A DNA stretch of 64,000 nucleotides from JANWWM01 sp046292465 (GCA_046292465.1 JBKBRB010000004.1:128949-192948); one strand, 5' to 3'; counted from the stretch's first letter, positions 40,720 through 50,229 are shown. The notes: a model not told the origin generated them from the sequence alone. Numbers and translations are program-made.

Positions 40720-42138
40720 TCAGACTTTGATGCCATGCCGAATCATCAATTCGCGTGCGGCGGCGTTGCCGGTTGAAACCGCACCTTCCATTGAATCATA
40801 AAAGCGATTTTTCGTGTAGCCGCCAGCCATAAAGAGGTTTTCAACTGGCGTTTTTTGCGTCGGTCGCTTGTGTTCAAGTCCGGGATAAGGCGCGTAGACG
40901 GATTGCGGCACGCGCACAATCGTATGCTTCAAAATTTTCGCGTCCTTAGCCGTTTCAGGGAACAAGTCTCTGACGCTGGCATCGACTTTGGCGATGATTT
41001 CTTCATCAGAAAGTTTGATGATTTCCTTTGCAGGTGCAACGCCGACTTGAAAACGCGTCTTGCCTTTGTGCGACATTCCACGAAGCGTTGCGTATTCAGG
41101 CGTCGTCAGCGACATATCAGCATAGAATGGAATCACCCCATCGGGCGAAAAGAGAATGTTATCAATTGTTGTGATTTGTTTATCATACCACACCTGCACC
41201 GTTACCACCGGCACGCCCACGAACTCATCAATGTTTCGGAAAAATTGATGCGCGGATTTCAAATTTTCAGGCAACACTTTTTTCAGGTTGTGAACTGGCA
41301 GTGCAGTGATGTAGTAATCTGCCGTCAAGGTATCGCCGTTTTCCATTTTGACGCCAGCAATTTTCTTGCCGTCGTAAATCAACGATTGCACTTTGCTCTC
41401 GCTGCGCACCGTTGCCCCTTTTTTGCGTAGATAATTCACTAATGGCATGATGAGGTAATCGCTTGGCGAGCCTTTGAGGAAGCCCATCATTGAGGCATTA
41501 GGACGACGCAGAAATTCGCCTGTTACGGCAAGCACGATGTTCGCCGAAAGTTCAGCAGGCGGCAAGAATTTGAGTGCGAGTGCCATCGGGAGAAACATCT
41601 TCTTCATCATTCGTTCGCTCAATCCTTGCTTTTCGTGCCACTCTTTGTAAGTCATGCCGTCTTGTGCTTCGTTGTATTTATCGCCACCGAAGAGAATCGG
41701 ACCTAAGACTTTGGCAAATCTGAGCATTTCAGGAATGGAGAAATAGCCATTGCGGAACAGCGCGGGCGTTAAGTGAAACGGCGACGGCAAATTCCATGTG
41801 CGGAAGGTGAAGCGTTCGCCTTTGGAGAGCGTGTAGGTGAGCGCGTGTTCTTTCCAAAGAATTTTATCGTAAGTGCCGAGTTCTTTCATCAAGTCGTAGA
41901 TTTCTTTGTATGCGCCGAAGAAGCAGTGCAAGCCTGTTTCTACCCAGTCGCCGTCTTTATCTTTCCAAGAAGATACTTTCCCGCCGAAGATGTCGCGCTT
42001 TTCGACAAGTTCAACCTGAAATCCTTTATCGACCAAGCGTTTTGCGGCGGAAAGCCCTGCCAACCCACCCCCTAAAATCAAAACTTTATTGCCGCCCGTC
42101 TTAACGCGAGGCGCGTCCAAAGTCATTGTATCGGTCAT
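40720..42138 (-). CDS. crtQ: PDS/ZDS-type carotene desaturase, probably zeta-carotene desaturase
   Basis: FAD-dependent desaturase of the plant/cyanobacterial CrtP-CrtQ family, 472 residues. FAD motif LILGGGLAGLSAAKRL is at 20-34 and GGKVSSWKDKDGDWVETGLH at about 52-71. The C-terminus is GYTKNRFYDSMEGAVSTGNA. The segments PGLEHKRPTQKTPVENLFMA and VPVVTVQVWYDK look closer to CrtQ than CrtP, but I cannot exclude phytoene desaturase. This poly-cis route is used by cyanobacteria and green sulfur bacteria rather than CrtI, so it is a strong lineage marker. No other carotenoid gene is adjacent. Confidence 0.85.
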   Translation of the reverse strand: MTDTMTLDAPRVKTGGNKVLILGGGLAGLSAAKRLVDKGFQVELVEKRDIFGGKVSSWKDKDGDWVETGLHCFFGAYKEIYDLMKELGTYDKILWKEHALTYTLSKGERFTFRTWNLPSPFHLTPALFRNGYFSIPEMLRFAKVLGPILFGGDKYNEAQDGMTYKEWHEKQGLSERMMKKMFLPMALALKFLPPAELSANIVLAVTGEFLRRPNASMMGFLKGSPSDYLIMPLVNYLRKKGATVRSESKVQSLIYDGKKIAGVKMENGDTLTADYYITALPVHNLKKVLPENLKSAHQFFRNIDEFVGVPVVTVQVWYDKQITTIDNILFSPDGVIPFYADMSLTTPEYATLRGMSHKGKTRFQVGVAPAKEIIKLSDEEIIAKVDASVRDLFPETAKDAKILKHTIVRVPQSVYAPYPGLEHKRPTQKTPVENLFMAGGYTKNRFYDSMEGAVSTGNAAARELMIRHGIKV

Positions 42139-42297
42139 TGTTTGTTACAAGTTTAGAAGTGATTTGTCTAAATGAAATGTGCTACGGCAACTAACCAAAA
42201 GAACAGATTGGAAGTTCAACCTCTTTGTCGAAAGATACAACGACGCTCACAATGACCATGCGTGCTTGCCGTCATGCCGAGCAAAGCGTCAAGGCGC

Positions 42298-42343
42298 TAA
42301 GAATTGATAGCGAAGAATTGAGCATGCGCGTTCAACTCTTCAC
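42298..42343 (+). repeat. Dispersed intergenic repeat, copy B
   Basis: Shares its ends with the copy at 31883-31934 (TAAGAATTGATAGCGAA; TTCAACTCTTCAC). Just upstream, CGTCATGCCGAGC (about 42270-42282) resembles a REP half-site. It occupies the gap between crtQ and tRNA-Ile2. Confidence 0.5.
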
Positions 42344-42402
42344 TCACTTGCGTATCTCTTGCAAAAGGACGTTTGGAGGGTTATTTTTGCGTCTCTTTTT
42401 CC

Positions 42403-42476
42403 GGTCCCTTAGCTCAGTTGGTCAGAGCAGGCGACTCATAATCGCTTGGTCGTAGGTTCAAGTCCTACAGGGACCA
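42403..42476 (+). tRNA. tRNA-Ile2 (anticodon CAT, lysidine type)
   Basis: A 74-base cloverleaf with acceptor arms GGTCCCT/AGGGACC and discriminator A. The D-arm reads TAGCTCAGTTGGTCAGAG, the anticodon loop is CTCATAA and the T-arm contains GGTTCAAGTCC. The anticodon arm AGGCGACTCATAATCGCTT is the same as in E. coli ileX as I remember it and unlike elongator Met, so I assign the AUA-reading isoleucine tRNA modified by TilS. Confidence 0.9.
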
Positions 42477-42577
42477 CTTTTGACACACAGCACAGTTTGA
42501 TAACACAGTCACTCATCGCTTGCGTTCACATTTTGTATTTTCCCTACGCTTTCACTCAACTTAAAATCATCTCAACT

Positions 42578-44407
42578 ATGTGTGGAATTGTCGGATATAT
42601 CGGAACGCGCCAAGCCGTGCCGATTGTGCTTGAAGGCTTAAAGCGATTGGAATATCGCGGTTACGATTCGGCAGGAATTGCGGTTTTGAACGGACGCTTG
42701 GACATTTACAAACGGGCCGGCAAAGTCGCCGACCTTGAACAAACGATTCCGAAGTTGCTTGAAGGCACGATTGGCATAGGACATACGCGCTGGGCAACGC
42801 ACGGCGTTCCAAACGACATCAACGCACACCCACATTTCAGCACAGATGGCACCATCGCCCTTATTCACAACGGCATTATTGAAAACTACGCCGCCATTCG
42901 CACCGAACTCCTACGCAAAGGACATGTTTTTCGTGGTCAGACCGATACCGAAGTGCTGGTGCATCTCATCGAGGAAATTTGGAAGGAAGCAGAATGCGAT
43001 TTTGAAACCGCTGTCCGCCTTGCCTTGAAGCAAGTGGTCGGCACTTACGGCATTTGCGTGATTTCGTCGCGTGAGCCTGATAAACTGATTGCGGCGCGCA
43101 ACGGCAGTCCGCTCTTGTTCGGCGTCGGCGATGGGGAATACTTTTTGGGCTCGGACGCTTCGCCGCTTGTCCAACACACGCGCAAGGTGATTTACCTTTC
43201 GGACGGCGAAATGGTCATGATTACCAAAGACGGCTACACGGTCAAAACGATTGAAAATATCGAAATGCCCAAAGTCATTGACGAACTCACGTTCAGCATT
43301 GATGAAATTGAGAAAGGCGGCTACGAACACTTCATGCTCAAAGAAATTTTTGAACAGCCCGATGCAATTCTCAACTCCATGCGTGGACGCTTGCTGGTCA
43401 ATGAAGGTTCGGTGCGCTTGGGCGGCATTTCGCAACATCTTGAACGGCTTCGCGCCTCGAAACGCATAATCATCGTTGCATGCGGCACAAGTTGGCATGC
43501 AGGGTTGGTCGGTGAGTATTTGATTGAAGAACTTGCGCGCATACCGGTTGAAGTGGAGTATGCGTCGGAGTTTCGTTATCGGAATCCGATTATCAATCAA
43601 GACGATGTAGTGCTGGCGATTTCACAATCAGGCGAAACGGCGGATACGCTTGCCGCCATTCGCGAAGCCAAATCGCGCGGCGCGTTGGTGCTGGGCATTT
43701 GTAACGTTGTTGGCTCGTCGATTGCTCGCGAAACCGATTGCGGTATCTACACACACGCCGGTCCTGAAATTGGTGTCGCCTCAACCAAAGCCTTTACGGC
43801 GCAAGTTACAGTTCTGACGCTTCTCGCGCTCGCGCTCGGCAAACGTCGCACGATTTCGGACGCCGAAGCCAAAATGCTTGTCAACGAACTGCACAACATT
43901 CCCGACAAAGTGCGCGATATTTTGAAATTGAACGACGAAGTCAAACGGCTTGCGGCACTCTTCAAAGACGCGCGGAATTTTCTTTATCTCGGTCGTGGGG
44001 TAAATTTTCCCGTGGCTCTTGAAGGCGCGCTCAAACTCAAAGAAATTTCCTATATCCACGCCGAAGGCTATCCCGCCGCCGAAATGAAACACGGTCCGAT
44101 TGCCCTCATCGACGAAAATATGCCCGTCGTATTCATTGCCACAAAGGATAACTCCTATCACAAAGTTGTGAGCAACATCGAGGAGGTCCGCAGTCGGAAA
44201 GGTCGCGTAATTGCGATTGCCACCGAAGGCGACGATGAAATTTCTCGCCTTGCCGAGTTCGTGATTCGCATTCCGAACACGCTCGATATGCTCTTGCCGC
44301 TTTTGACCTCGATACCGCTTCAACTTTTGGCGTATCACATTGCCGTCATGCGTGGGTGCAATGTCGACCAGCCGCGAAACTTGGCAAAGTCCGTTACAGT
44401 CGAGTGA
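42578..44407 (+). CDS. glmS: Glutamine-fructose-6-phosphate aminotransferase (isomerising)
   Basis: First enzyme of UDP-GlcNAc synthesis, 609 residues. The true start is MCGIVGYIGTRQAVPIVLEG at the ATG at 42578, because the N-terminal Cys is the glutaminase nucleophile; the longer open frame overlaps the tRNA. The Ntn glutaminase domain (1-240) has GIGHTRWATHG. Two SIS domains follow (IIVACGTSWHAG, AISQSGETADT, CNVVGSSIARETD). The C-terminus PRNLAKSVTVE is canonical. I see no glmS ribozyme-like leader, since only about 100 bases separate it from the tRNA. Confidence 0.96.
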   Translation: MCGIVGYIGTRQAVPIVLEGLKRLEYRGYDSAGIAVLNGRLDIYKRAGKVADLEQTIPKLLEGTIGIGHTRWATHGVPNDINAHPHFSTDGTIALIHNGIIENYAAIRTELLRKGHVFRGQTDTEVLVHLIEEIWKEAECDFETAVRLALKQVVGTYGICVISSREPDKLIAARNGSPLLFGVGDGEYFLGSDASPLVQHTRKVIYLSDGEMVMITKDGYTVKTIENIEMPKVIDELTFSIDEIEKGGYEHFMLKEIFEQPDAILNSMRGRLLVNEGSVRLGGISQHLERLRASKRIIIVACGTSWHAGLVGEYLIEELARIPVEVEYASEFRYRNPIINQDDVVLAISQSGETADTLAAIREAKSRGALVLGICNVVGSSIARETDCGIYTHAGPEIGVASTKAFTAQVTVLTLLALALGKRRTISDAEAKMLVNELHNIPDKVRDILKLNDEVKRLAALFKDARNFLYLGRGVNFPVALEGALKLKEISYIHAEGYPAAEMKHGPIALIDENMPVVFIATKDNSYHKVVSNIEEVRSRKGRVIAIATEGDDEISRLAEFVIRIPNTLDMLLPLLTSIPLQLLAYHIAVMRGCNVDQPRNLAKSVTVE

Positions 44408-44472
44408 ATTAGGACGATGAATTGTGCAATGCTTAATTTGCCGTGTCTCATTAAGATTCAATTTTCACGACA

Positions 44473-46398
44473 ATGGAAAGCGTTGCGCGTTTTTTGATGG
44501 AAGTTGCGCCGTTCTCGCTTCTTTCCGATGAAGAGCGCGAAGCGGTTGCAAAAAAAATGCTTGTGGAGTATTTCCCGAAAGGTAGCGTGATTTTAAGGCG
44601 CGACCTCGACAAAGCCGAGTTTCTTTACATCGTGCGCAAAGGTCGAGTTCGCATTACGCGCGGACGTAGTGGCGAAAACGAGCGACTCGTTTCGCTGTGC
44701 GGCGAAGGTGATAGTTTCGGCATTACCTCGCTCTTGGAAAATGAAGCCTTCATCTTTAACGCCACCAGCGACGACGACACCATTTGCTACTTGCTCCCCA
44801 AAGCCGACTTCAAGCATCTTTACGACACGCATCAAAAAGTTGCGGATTATTTTTCGCCCACGCTTTCCGTTTCGCTTGCCAATGCTTATCAAATCGAGCG
44901 CGAACGGCTCTCGGTGCATAAGCAAAACGGCGAAGTTTCTTTGCTCTTTCAAAGCGTAGCGTCGCTTATCAAACGCCGCCCGATTGTTGGCACTCCTGAA
45001 CTCACGGTGCGCGAAGCCGCCGAAATTATGACGCTCGAGCGCGTTGGCTCGCTTGTGATTTTAGGCGACGACGGCAAACCCGATGGCATTATCACCGATA
45101 CCGACTTTCGCTCGAAAATTGTCGCACGCGGTCAAAGCATCAATCTTCCTGTTTCTGCGGTGATGTCGTCCCCTGTTATCACGATTGATTCCGAAGATTC
45201 CGTCATGAACGCGCTTATGCTCATGACACGGCGCCGCATTCATCACCTTTGTGTTGTGGAGCGTAAAGGCGATGTCGAGAAATTTCTCGGCGTCATTTCT
45301 GAACACGATTTAATGCTCATGCACGGCGTTAGTCCTGCCGCTGTTACCAAGAATTTAGACCGCGAACAAACCGTCGAAGGCTTGCTTTCTGTGCGCATGC
45401 AAATGGACGCCGTCATTGATTCGCTCATTGCACAAGGCATGACCGCTAAACGGCTCACGCACATCATTACCTCGTTCAACGATAAACTCACCGAGCGCGT
45501 TTTGCAATTTGCCGAAGCGCGAATGGTTCAAGAAGGATTTGGAAAACCGCCCGTTCCTTTTGCTTGGATTGCTTTCGGTAGCGAAGGTCGTGAAGAACAA
45601 ACCATCAGCACCGACCAAGATAACGGACTTGTTTTTGAGAATACCGCCAACGATTCCGAAGTGCAATCCTACTTTCTGAAATTTGCGTCGTTTGTTGTAG
45701 AAGCTTTGGATAAAGTTGGATTTCCAAAGTGTAAAGGCAACATCATGGCAACAAACCCTGAACTCTGCCAAAGCCTTTCGGGGTGGAAGAAAAATTTCTC
45801 GAAGTGGGTTCACTCTGCAAGCCCGAAGTCGCTACTCAATGCGTCGATTTTTTTCGACTTCCGCTCGATTTACGGCGAGGCGTCGCTCGTGGCTTCGTTG
45901 CGCCAACATCTTTTTTCAGAGATTGCACAGACGAAGCAGTTTCTTTTTTTCATGACGCAGAACGCGCTTCAAACCAAACCGCCGCTCGGCTTCTTCGGCG
46001 CGTTCTTGCTTGAAGATTCAGGCGCGCATAAAAATCAATTCAACATCAAAGAACGCGCACTTCGTCCGCTCGTCGATGGCGCACGGCTCTTATCGTTTCA
46101 AGCCAAAACGAATAGCGCGAACACATGGTCGCGCCTTGAAGTTGCCAAAGAGAAAGGTTTGATGCGCCAAACCCTTATGGACAATGTTATTGAAGCCTTT
46201 GATTTTATGATGACGCTTCGGCTCACACACCATAGCGAACAGCGTCGCAAGGGACTTGCACCCGATAACTTCATCGCGCCTGAACGTCTCACGCAAATTG
46301 AGCGCAATGCACTGAAAGAATCCTTCCGCGTGGTCGAAGAATTTCAAGCCGAACTGCGCGATAAGTTTGCCGGCGGCGTTGCTATGACGATGGAATAA
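44473..46398 (+). CDS. Cyclic-nucleotide-binding / CBS / DUF294 nucleotidyltransferase-like protein
   Basis: 641 residues, a predicted signal-transduction protein. An N-terminal cNMP-binding fold (about 1-130, FPKGSVILRRDLDKAEFLYI) is followed by a CBS pair (about 165-290, VGTPELTVREAAEIMTLERV and VMSSPVITIDSEDSVMNALM). A DUF294 nucleotidyltransferase domain (FGSEGREEQTISTDQDNGLV near 375) and a C-terminal DUF294 helical domain complete it. The GSxxR.E...TDQDN pattern is GlnD-like, suggesting protein nucleotidylylation or a degenerate relative. It follows glmS by 65 bases on the same strand. The target is unknown. Confidence 0.88.
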   Translation: MESVARFLMEVAPFSLLSDEEREAVAKKMLVEYFPKGSVILRRDLDKAEFLYIVRKGRVRITRGRSGENERLVSLCGEGDSFGITSLLENEAFIFNATSDDDTICYLLPKADFKHLYDTHQKVADYFSPTLSVSLANAYQIERERLSVHKQNGEVSLLFQSVASLIKRRPIVGTPELTVREAAEIMTLERVGSLVILGDDGKPDGIITDTDFRSKIVARGQSINLPVSAVMSSPVITIDSEDSVMNALMLMTRRRIHHLCVVERKGDVEKFLGVISEHDLMLMHGVSPAAVTKNLDREQTVEGLLSVRMQMDAVIDSLIAQGMTAKRLTHIITSFNDKLTERVLQFAEARMVQEGFGKPPVPFAWIAFGSEGREEQTISTDQDNGLVFENTANDSEVQSYFLKFASFVVEALDKVGFPKCKGNIMATNPELCQSLSGWKKNFSKWVHSASPKSLLNASIFFDFRSIYGEASLVASLRQHLFSEIAQTKQFLFFMTQNALQTKPPLGFFGAFLLEDSGAHKNQFNIKERALRPLVDGARLLSFQAKTNSANTWSRLEVAKEKGLMRQTLMDNVIEAFDFMMTLRLTHHSEQRRKGLAPDNFIAPERLTQIERNALKESFRVVEEFQAELRDKFAGGVAMTME

Positions 46399-46432
46399 TA
46401 CGATATAACAAGCCTCACAATCGTAATCTTGA

Positions 46433-47179
46433 TTACGCCCCTAACAGCAGTGCCTTGTTGTACTCCCAATTCATTTGCGCAATGTTCAAGACGGAAATGC
46501 TCATTGGACATTCGGCTTGGCAGGCTTCAGTGTTGGTGCAGTGTCCGAATCCTTCTTTATCCATTTGCTCAACCATCTTGACGACGCGCGCGTGCGCTTC
46601 GGCTCTGCCCTGTGGCAATTTTGCCAAGTGCGAAATTTTCGCAGCAGTAAAAAGCGCTGCGCTTCCGTTTTTGCATGTCGCTACACACGCACCACACCCA
46701 ATACACGCCGCTGAATCAAACGCTGATTCGGCAACATCGTGCGGAATCAAAATGCTGTTGGCTTCGGGCGCAGAGCCTGTGCTTGCTGAAATATATCCGC
46801 CTGCGGAAATGATGCGGTCAAAAGCACTTCGATCGATTTTCAAATCTTTGATGACGGGAAATGCTTTGGCACGGAACGGCTCCACCGTTATCTCGTCGCC
46901 ATCGTTGAACGAGCGAAGGTGAAGTTGGCAAGTTGTAATTCCGCCAATCGGTCCGTGAGCGCGTCCGTTAATCATCACGCCGCATGTGCCGCAAATGCCT
47001 TCGCGGCAGTCGTGGTCAAAAACGACGGGACGCTCGCCCTTCGTAACAAGTTGCTCGTTCAGCACATCGAGCATTTCCAAAAACGACATGTCTTTTTCCA
47101 AATTCTCGAGCGTATAGGTTTTGAACGCGCCTTGCGCGGTTGCAGATTCTTGTCGCCAGATATTGAGTTTGAGTTTCAT
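46433..47179 (-). CDS. sdhB: Succinate dehydrogenase iron-sulfur subunit
   Basis: 248 residues carrying the 2Fe-2S site (CREGICGTCG plus Cys84-region TTCQLHLRSF) and the 4Fe-4S/3Fe-4S sites (CIGCGACVATC, and CTNTEACQAECP). It starts at the ATG at 47179 after an AAAAGGAG site and ends MNWEYNKALLLGA. It is the last gene of a sdhC-sdhA-sdhB operon. Sequence alone does not separate succinate oxidation from fumarate reduction; in the FCB group this type works with menaquinone. Confidence 0.95.
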   Translation of the reverse strand: MKLKLNIWRQESATAQGAFKTYTLENLEKDMSFLEMLDVLNEQLVTKGERPVVFDHDCREGICGTCGVMINGRAHGPIGGITTCQLHLRSFNDGDEITVEPFRAKAFPVIKDLKIDRSAFDRIISAGGYISASTGSAPEANSILIPHDVAESAFDSAACIGCGACVATCKNGSAALFTAAKISHLAKLPQGRAEAHARVVKMVEQMDKEGFGHCTNTEACQAECPMSISVLNIAQMNWEYNKALLLGA

Positions 47180-47209
47180 CGTTACTCCTTTTTCGCTTTG
47201 GGTTTCGTG

Positions 47210-49237
47210 TTACTTGTATGAGCGTTCCGCCAATTTCACGGATTCAAACTCGAGCGATTCTTTATGCAGAATCGGGGCTTGTCCGTTGTTCCACTCCCAC
47301 ACTGAAATGAATCGGAACTCGTCGTCGTTGCGCATGGCTTCGCCTTCGGGGGTTTGATATTCTTCGCGGAAATGCGCGCCGCACGATTCTTCGCGCGTGA
47401 GTGCGTCGTAGCACATCAATTCGCCGATTTCAAAATAATCCGCTACGCGCCCAGCCTTCTCGAGCTCGACATTGAGCGTATTTGCCTCTTCGGGAATCAT
47501 CAATCGTGCATAAAATTCGTCTTTAAGGTCGCGAATTTTTTTGATAGCCGTTTTCAGCCCTTCGCGATTGCGCGAAAGCCCGCAGCAGTTGTAAAGCAAT
47601 CGACCTAACTCTTTGTGGAACATTTCCGCCGTTTTATCGCCACGAATTTTGACGAACAGGTCGAGTTGCGATTTCACATTGGCTTCGGCTTCGACAAAGG
47701 CTTGATGCGATGTGCTTGGCAGTTCGGTTTTAATTTTGTTGGAGAGATAATTGGCGATGGTATAAGGCGCGATGAAGTAGCCGTCGACGCAGGCTTGCAA
47801 GAGCGAATTTGCGCCGAGTCGGTTTGCGCCATGGTCGGCAAAGTTGGCTTCGCCTGCGGCAAAGAGTCCGGGAATCGTGGTCATTAAATCGTAATCAATC
47901 CATAAGCCGCCCATAGTGAAATGTGCCGAAGGCGAAATCATCATCGGTTGTTCGTAGGCGTCAATGCCTGTGATTTTGCGATACATATCGAAAAGGTTGC
48001 CATATTTTTCAGCGATTTTCTTTTTGCCTTGCGCTTTAATGGCGTGAGAAAAATCGAGATAGACCGCGTTTTTTTGCGGACCGACGCCGTAGCCTGCATC
48101 AATGCGTTCTTTGGCGGCACGCGAGGAAATATCGCGCGGCGCAAGATTGCCAAATGAAGGATAGCGTCGCTCCAAGTAATAATCGCGCTCATTTTCGGGA
48201 ATGTCGTTCGGTGCGCGTGAGTCGTTTTGTTTTTTCGGCACCCAAATGCGTCCGTCGTTGCGAAGCGATTCCGACATCAAGGTGAGTTTAGATTGATGTT
48301 CGCCGAGTTGCGGAAGTGAAGTTGGGTGAAATTGAATCCAACTTGTTGATGCCATGAACGCGCCTTTTTTGTGTGCGCGCCAAATGGCTGACGCATTGCA
48401 CCCCATCGCTAGCGTCGAGAGGTAGTAAATTTTTCCGTATCCGCCCGTTGCCAACACAACCACATGCGCCGCGTGTCGCTCGATTTCGCCCGTTAGCAAA
48501 TTGCGCGCGATAATGCCCGCCGCTTTGCCATCAATCGTAACAAGGTCGAGCATTTCATGTTGCGCATAAAGTTTGACCGTGCCTGCATTCACTTGTCGCA
48601 TCAAGGCTTGATACGCGCCGAGCAAAAGTTGTTGCCCCGTTTGCCCGCGTGCGTAAAAAGTTCGGCTCACTTGCACGCCGCCGAAAGAGCGATTATTGAG
48701 ATACCCGCTATACTCACGCGCAAACGGCACGCCTTGTGCAACGGCTTGGTCGATGAGCAGTTGCGAACATTCCGCAAGGCGATACACATTGGCTTCACGC
48801 GCGCGAAAGTCGCCACCTTTGATGGTGTCGTAAAACATGCGGTAAATGCTATCGCCGTCGTTCTTGTAGTTTTTGCACGCATTCACGCCGCCTTGTGCTG
48901 CAACCGAGTGCGCTCTGCGTGGCGAATCTTGAAAGCAAAACGAGAGCACTTGATAGCCCATCTCGCCGAGCGTTGCGGCAAGCGACGCCCCCGCAAGCCC
49001 TGTTCCGACCACAATCACGCGCAACTTCTTGCGATTAGCAGGACTGACAAGCCCCGCATGGTCTTTGAAGTTTTGCCACTTATCGGCAAGGTCACCTGAT
49101 GGAATGTTGGCGCGAATAGATTTTCCTTCAATCGCATCACCGCCACCTGTTTTTGACTCAATCGTTTTTTGGCGCGGCTCGCGCACTTCAATCGTGGAAT
49201 ACGAAATCGGATTGGCTTCAGCAAAATTCGTTGTCAT
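47210..49237 (-). CDS. sdhA: Succinate dehydrogenase/fumarate reductase flavoprotein subunit
   Basis: 675 residues. An N-terminal extension of about 70 residues precedes the FAD motif VIVVGTGLAGASLAATLGEM. The covalent FAD His lies in RRAHSVAAQGGVNACKNYKN, and substrate-side motifs include SWIQFHPTSLP and HFTMGGLWIDYD. The layout is the Bacteroidetes/B. subtilis-like class with a single sdhC. Two tandem Shine-Dalgarno copies lie upstream (49241-49271). Confidence 0.95.
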   Translation of the reverse strand: MTTNFAEANPISYSTIEVREPRQKTIESKTGGGDAIEGKSIRANIPSGDLADKWQNFKDHAGLVSPANRKKLRVIVVGTGLAGASLAATLGEMGYQVLSFCFQDSPRRAHSVAAQGGVNACKNYKNDGDSIYRMFYDTIKGGDFRAREANVYRLAECSQLLIDQAVAQGVPFAREYSGYLNNRSFGGVQVSRTFYARGQTGQQLLLGAYQALMRQVNAGTVKLYAQHEMLDLVTIDGKAAGIIARNLLTGEIERHAAHVVVLATGGYGKIYYLSTLAMGCNASAIWRAHKKGAFMASTSWIQFHPTSLPQLGEHQSKLTLMSESLRNDGRIWVPKKQNDSRAPNDIPENERDYYLERRYPSFGNLAPRDISSRAAKERIDAGYGVGPQKNAVYLDFSHAIKAQGKKKIAEKYGNLFDMYRKITGIDAYEQPMMISPSAHFTMGGLWIDYDLMTTIPGLFAAGEANFADHGANRLGANSLLQACVDGYFIAPYTIANYLSNKIKTELPSTSHQAFVEAEANVKSQLDLFVKIRGDKTAEMFHKELGRLLYNCCGLSRNREGLKTAIKKIRDLKDEFYARLMIPEEANTLNVELEKAGRVADYFEIGELMCYDALTREESCGAHFREEYQTPEGEAMRNDDEFRFISVWEWNNGQAPILHKESLEFESVKLAERSYK

Positions 49238-49240
49238 CGT

Positions 49241-49271
49241 TATTCTCCTTTTGAATTTATTCTCCTTTTGA
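49241..49271 (-). promoter_or_regulatory. Tandemly duplicated ribosome binding site of sdhA
   Basis: The 14-base unit TATTCTCCTTTTGA occurs at 49241-49254 and 49258-49271, so minus-strand RNA carries two TCAAAAGGAGAATA copies 17 bases apart before the sdhA ATG. Only the proximal copy is at proper spacing. Confidence 0.7.
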
Positions 49272-49331
49272 TTGTATCGCCTTGTATCGCCCTTTTGCAG
49301 TTGTTCATTTTTCAGGCGATTGAATTTGACC

Positions 49332-50024
49332 TTACTTTAATTGCAACAGCGAGAGCAACCGCTCTTGATGCTGAACGAGATAAACATAAATCGGAATGAT
49401 GGCGAAGCCTGCCGAAATGACAACGCTATACACGACGCCTGCCACATTCACCACGCGCACATACTTTTGATGATACACGCCGAGCGTTCTCACCGCGCTT
49501 GCAACGCCGTGCAATAAGTGATAGCCCATCGCCACCATTGACACCACATAAAGCACCACATACCACACATTGCCGAATAAATTCACGACGGCAGAATACA
49601 AATCCTTGCGTCCCCACGGGTCGAGCGGCATGTCGGTGAATTTGTAGTAATACCAAAAGTTCTGAAAGTGAATCACGATGAAGACGAAAATCACCGTGCC
49701 TAAAAGCCCCATTGAACGGCTATACCAAGGGCTTGCGACTTTGCGTTCATCGACAGCGTATTTTCCGCTCGACTTGCGGTTGTGTATCGTAATCACCACC
49801 GCGTAAATTGCGTGCGCGAGAATGCTCAAATACAAGCCAATCGCCACCACCTTGATGAACAAATTGCCTGACAAGGCTTGTGAATACGCATTAAATTGCT
49901 CTTGCGCAATTTCTTTCGGCAGGAACAGTTGGAGATTGCCCAAAAGGTGAATGACGAGAAAGAGGCACAAGAAAAGTCCTGTAAGTGCCATCAACAATTT
50001 GCGAAGAAGCGTGAGTTTTATCAT
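49332..50024 (-). CDS. sdhC: Succinate dehydrogenase cytochrome b subunit (five-helix type)
   Basis: Membrane anchor with di-heme b character, 230 residues. The ATG at 50024 (MIKLTLLRKLLMALTGLFLC) has GAGG six bases upstream; the longer frame from 50054 does not. About five membrane spans are visible. Heme-ligand candidates are His in VIHLLGNL, LAHAIYAVV, VIHFQNFWYY and YHLLHGVASA. A single fused anchor with no sdhD fits the B. subtilis/Bacteroidetes class. Confidence 0.93.
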   Translation of the reverse strand: MIKLTLLRKLLMALTGLFLCLFLVIHLLGNLQLFLPKEIAQEQFNAYSQALSGNLFIKVVAIGLYLSILAHAIYAVVITIHNRKSSGKYAVDERKVASPWYSRSMGLLGTVIFVFIVIHFQNFWYYYKFTDMPLDPWGRKDLYSAVVNLFGNVWYVVLYVVSMVAMGYHLLHGVASAVRTLGVYHQKYVRVVNVAGVVYSVVISAGFAIIPIYVYLVQHQERLLSLLQLK

Positions 50025-50082
50025 ACTGCACCTCACTCTTTGATTGGTTAGCAAAACTTCTGAAGAACTTGGCTCAATCTCT

Positions 50083-50131
50083 TTGAACTGACGAAGCGAA
50101 GCGAGGGAGCACTGTGGCGTGTTCAGTTCAA
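50083..50131. repeat. Inverted repeat in the sdhC-asparaginase divergent gap
   Basis: Perfect 9-base arms TTGAACTGA (50083-50091) and TCAGTTCAA (50123-50131) enclose a segment with GAAGCGAAGCGAGG, which resembles the REP-like family seen elsewhere in the window. Confidence 0.45.
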
Positions 50132-50160
50132 CGACACCATTTTAGCCAAGCACAAAGAAC

Positions 50161-50180
50161 AGTCTTACAAAGGTAAGACT
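50161..50180. promoter_or_regulatory. Perfect short palindrome upstream of asparaginase, possible operator
   Basis: Arms AGTCTTAC (50161-50168) and GTAAGACT (50173-50180) with a 4-base AAAG loop end 49 bases before the asparaginase ATG in a divergent promoter region. It could be a dimeric regulator site; no T-run follows, so it is not a terminator. Confidence 0.4.
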
Positions 50181-50229
50181 TAAACCATGCGAACACAAGT
50201 TTTTTCTAATTTAATTTCACCTTCTGCCC

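Noticed and set aside
42446..42577. 44-residue N-terminal extension of glmS
   Set aside because: It would overlap tRNA-Ile2 and place residues before the Cys that must be the processed N-terminal nucleophile.
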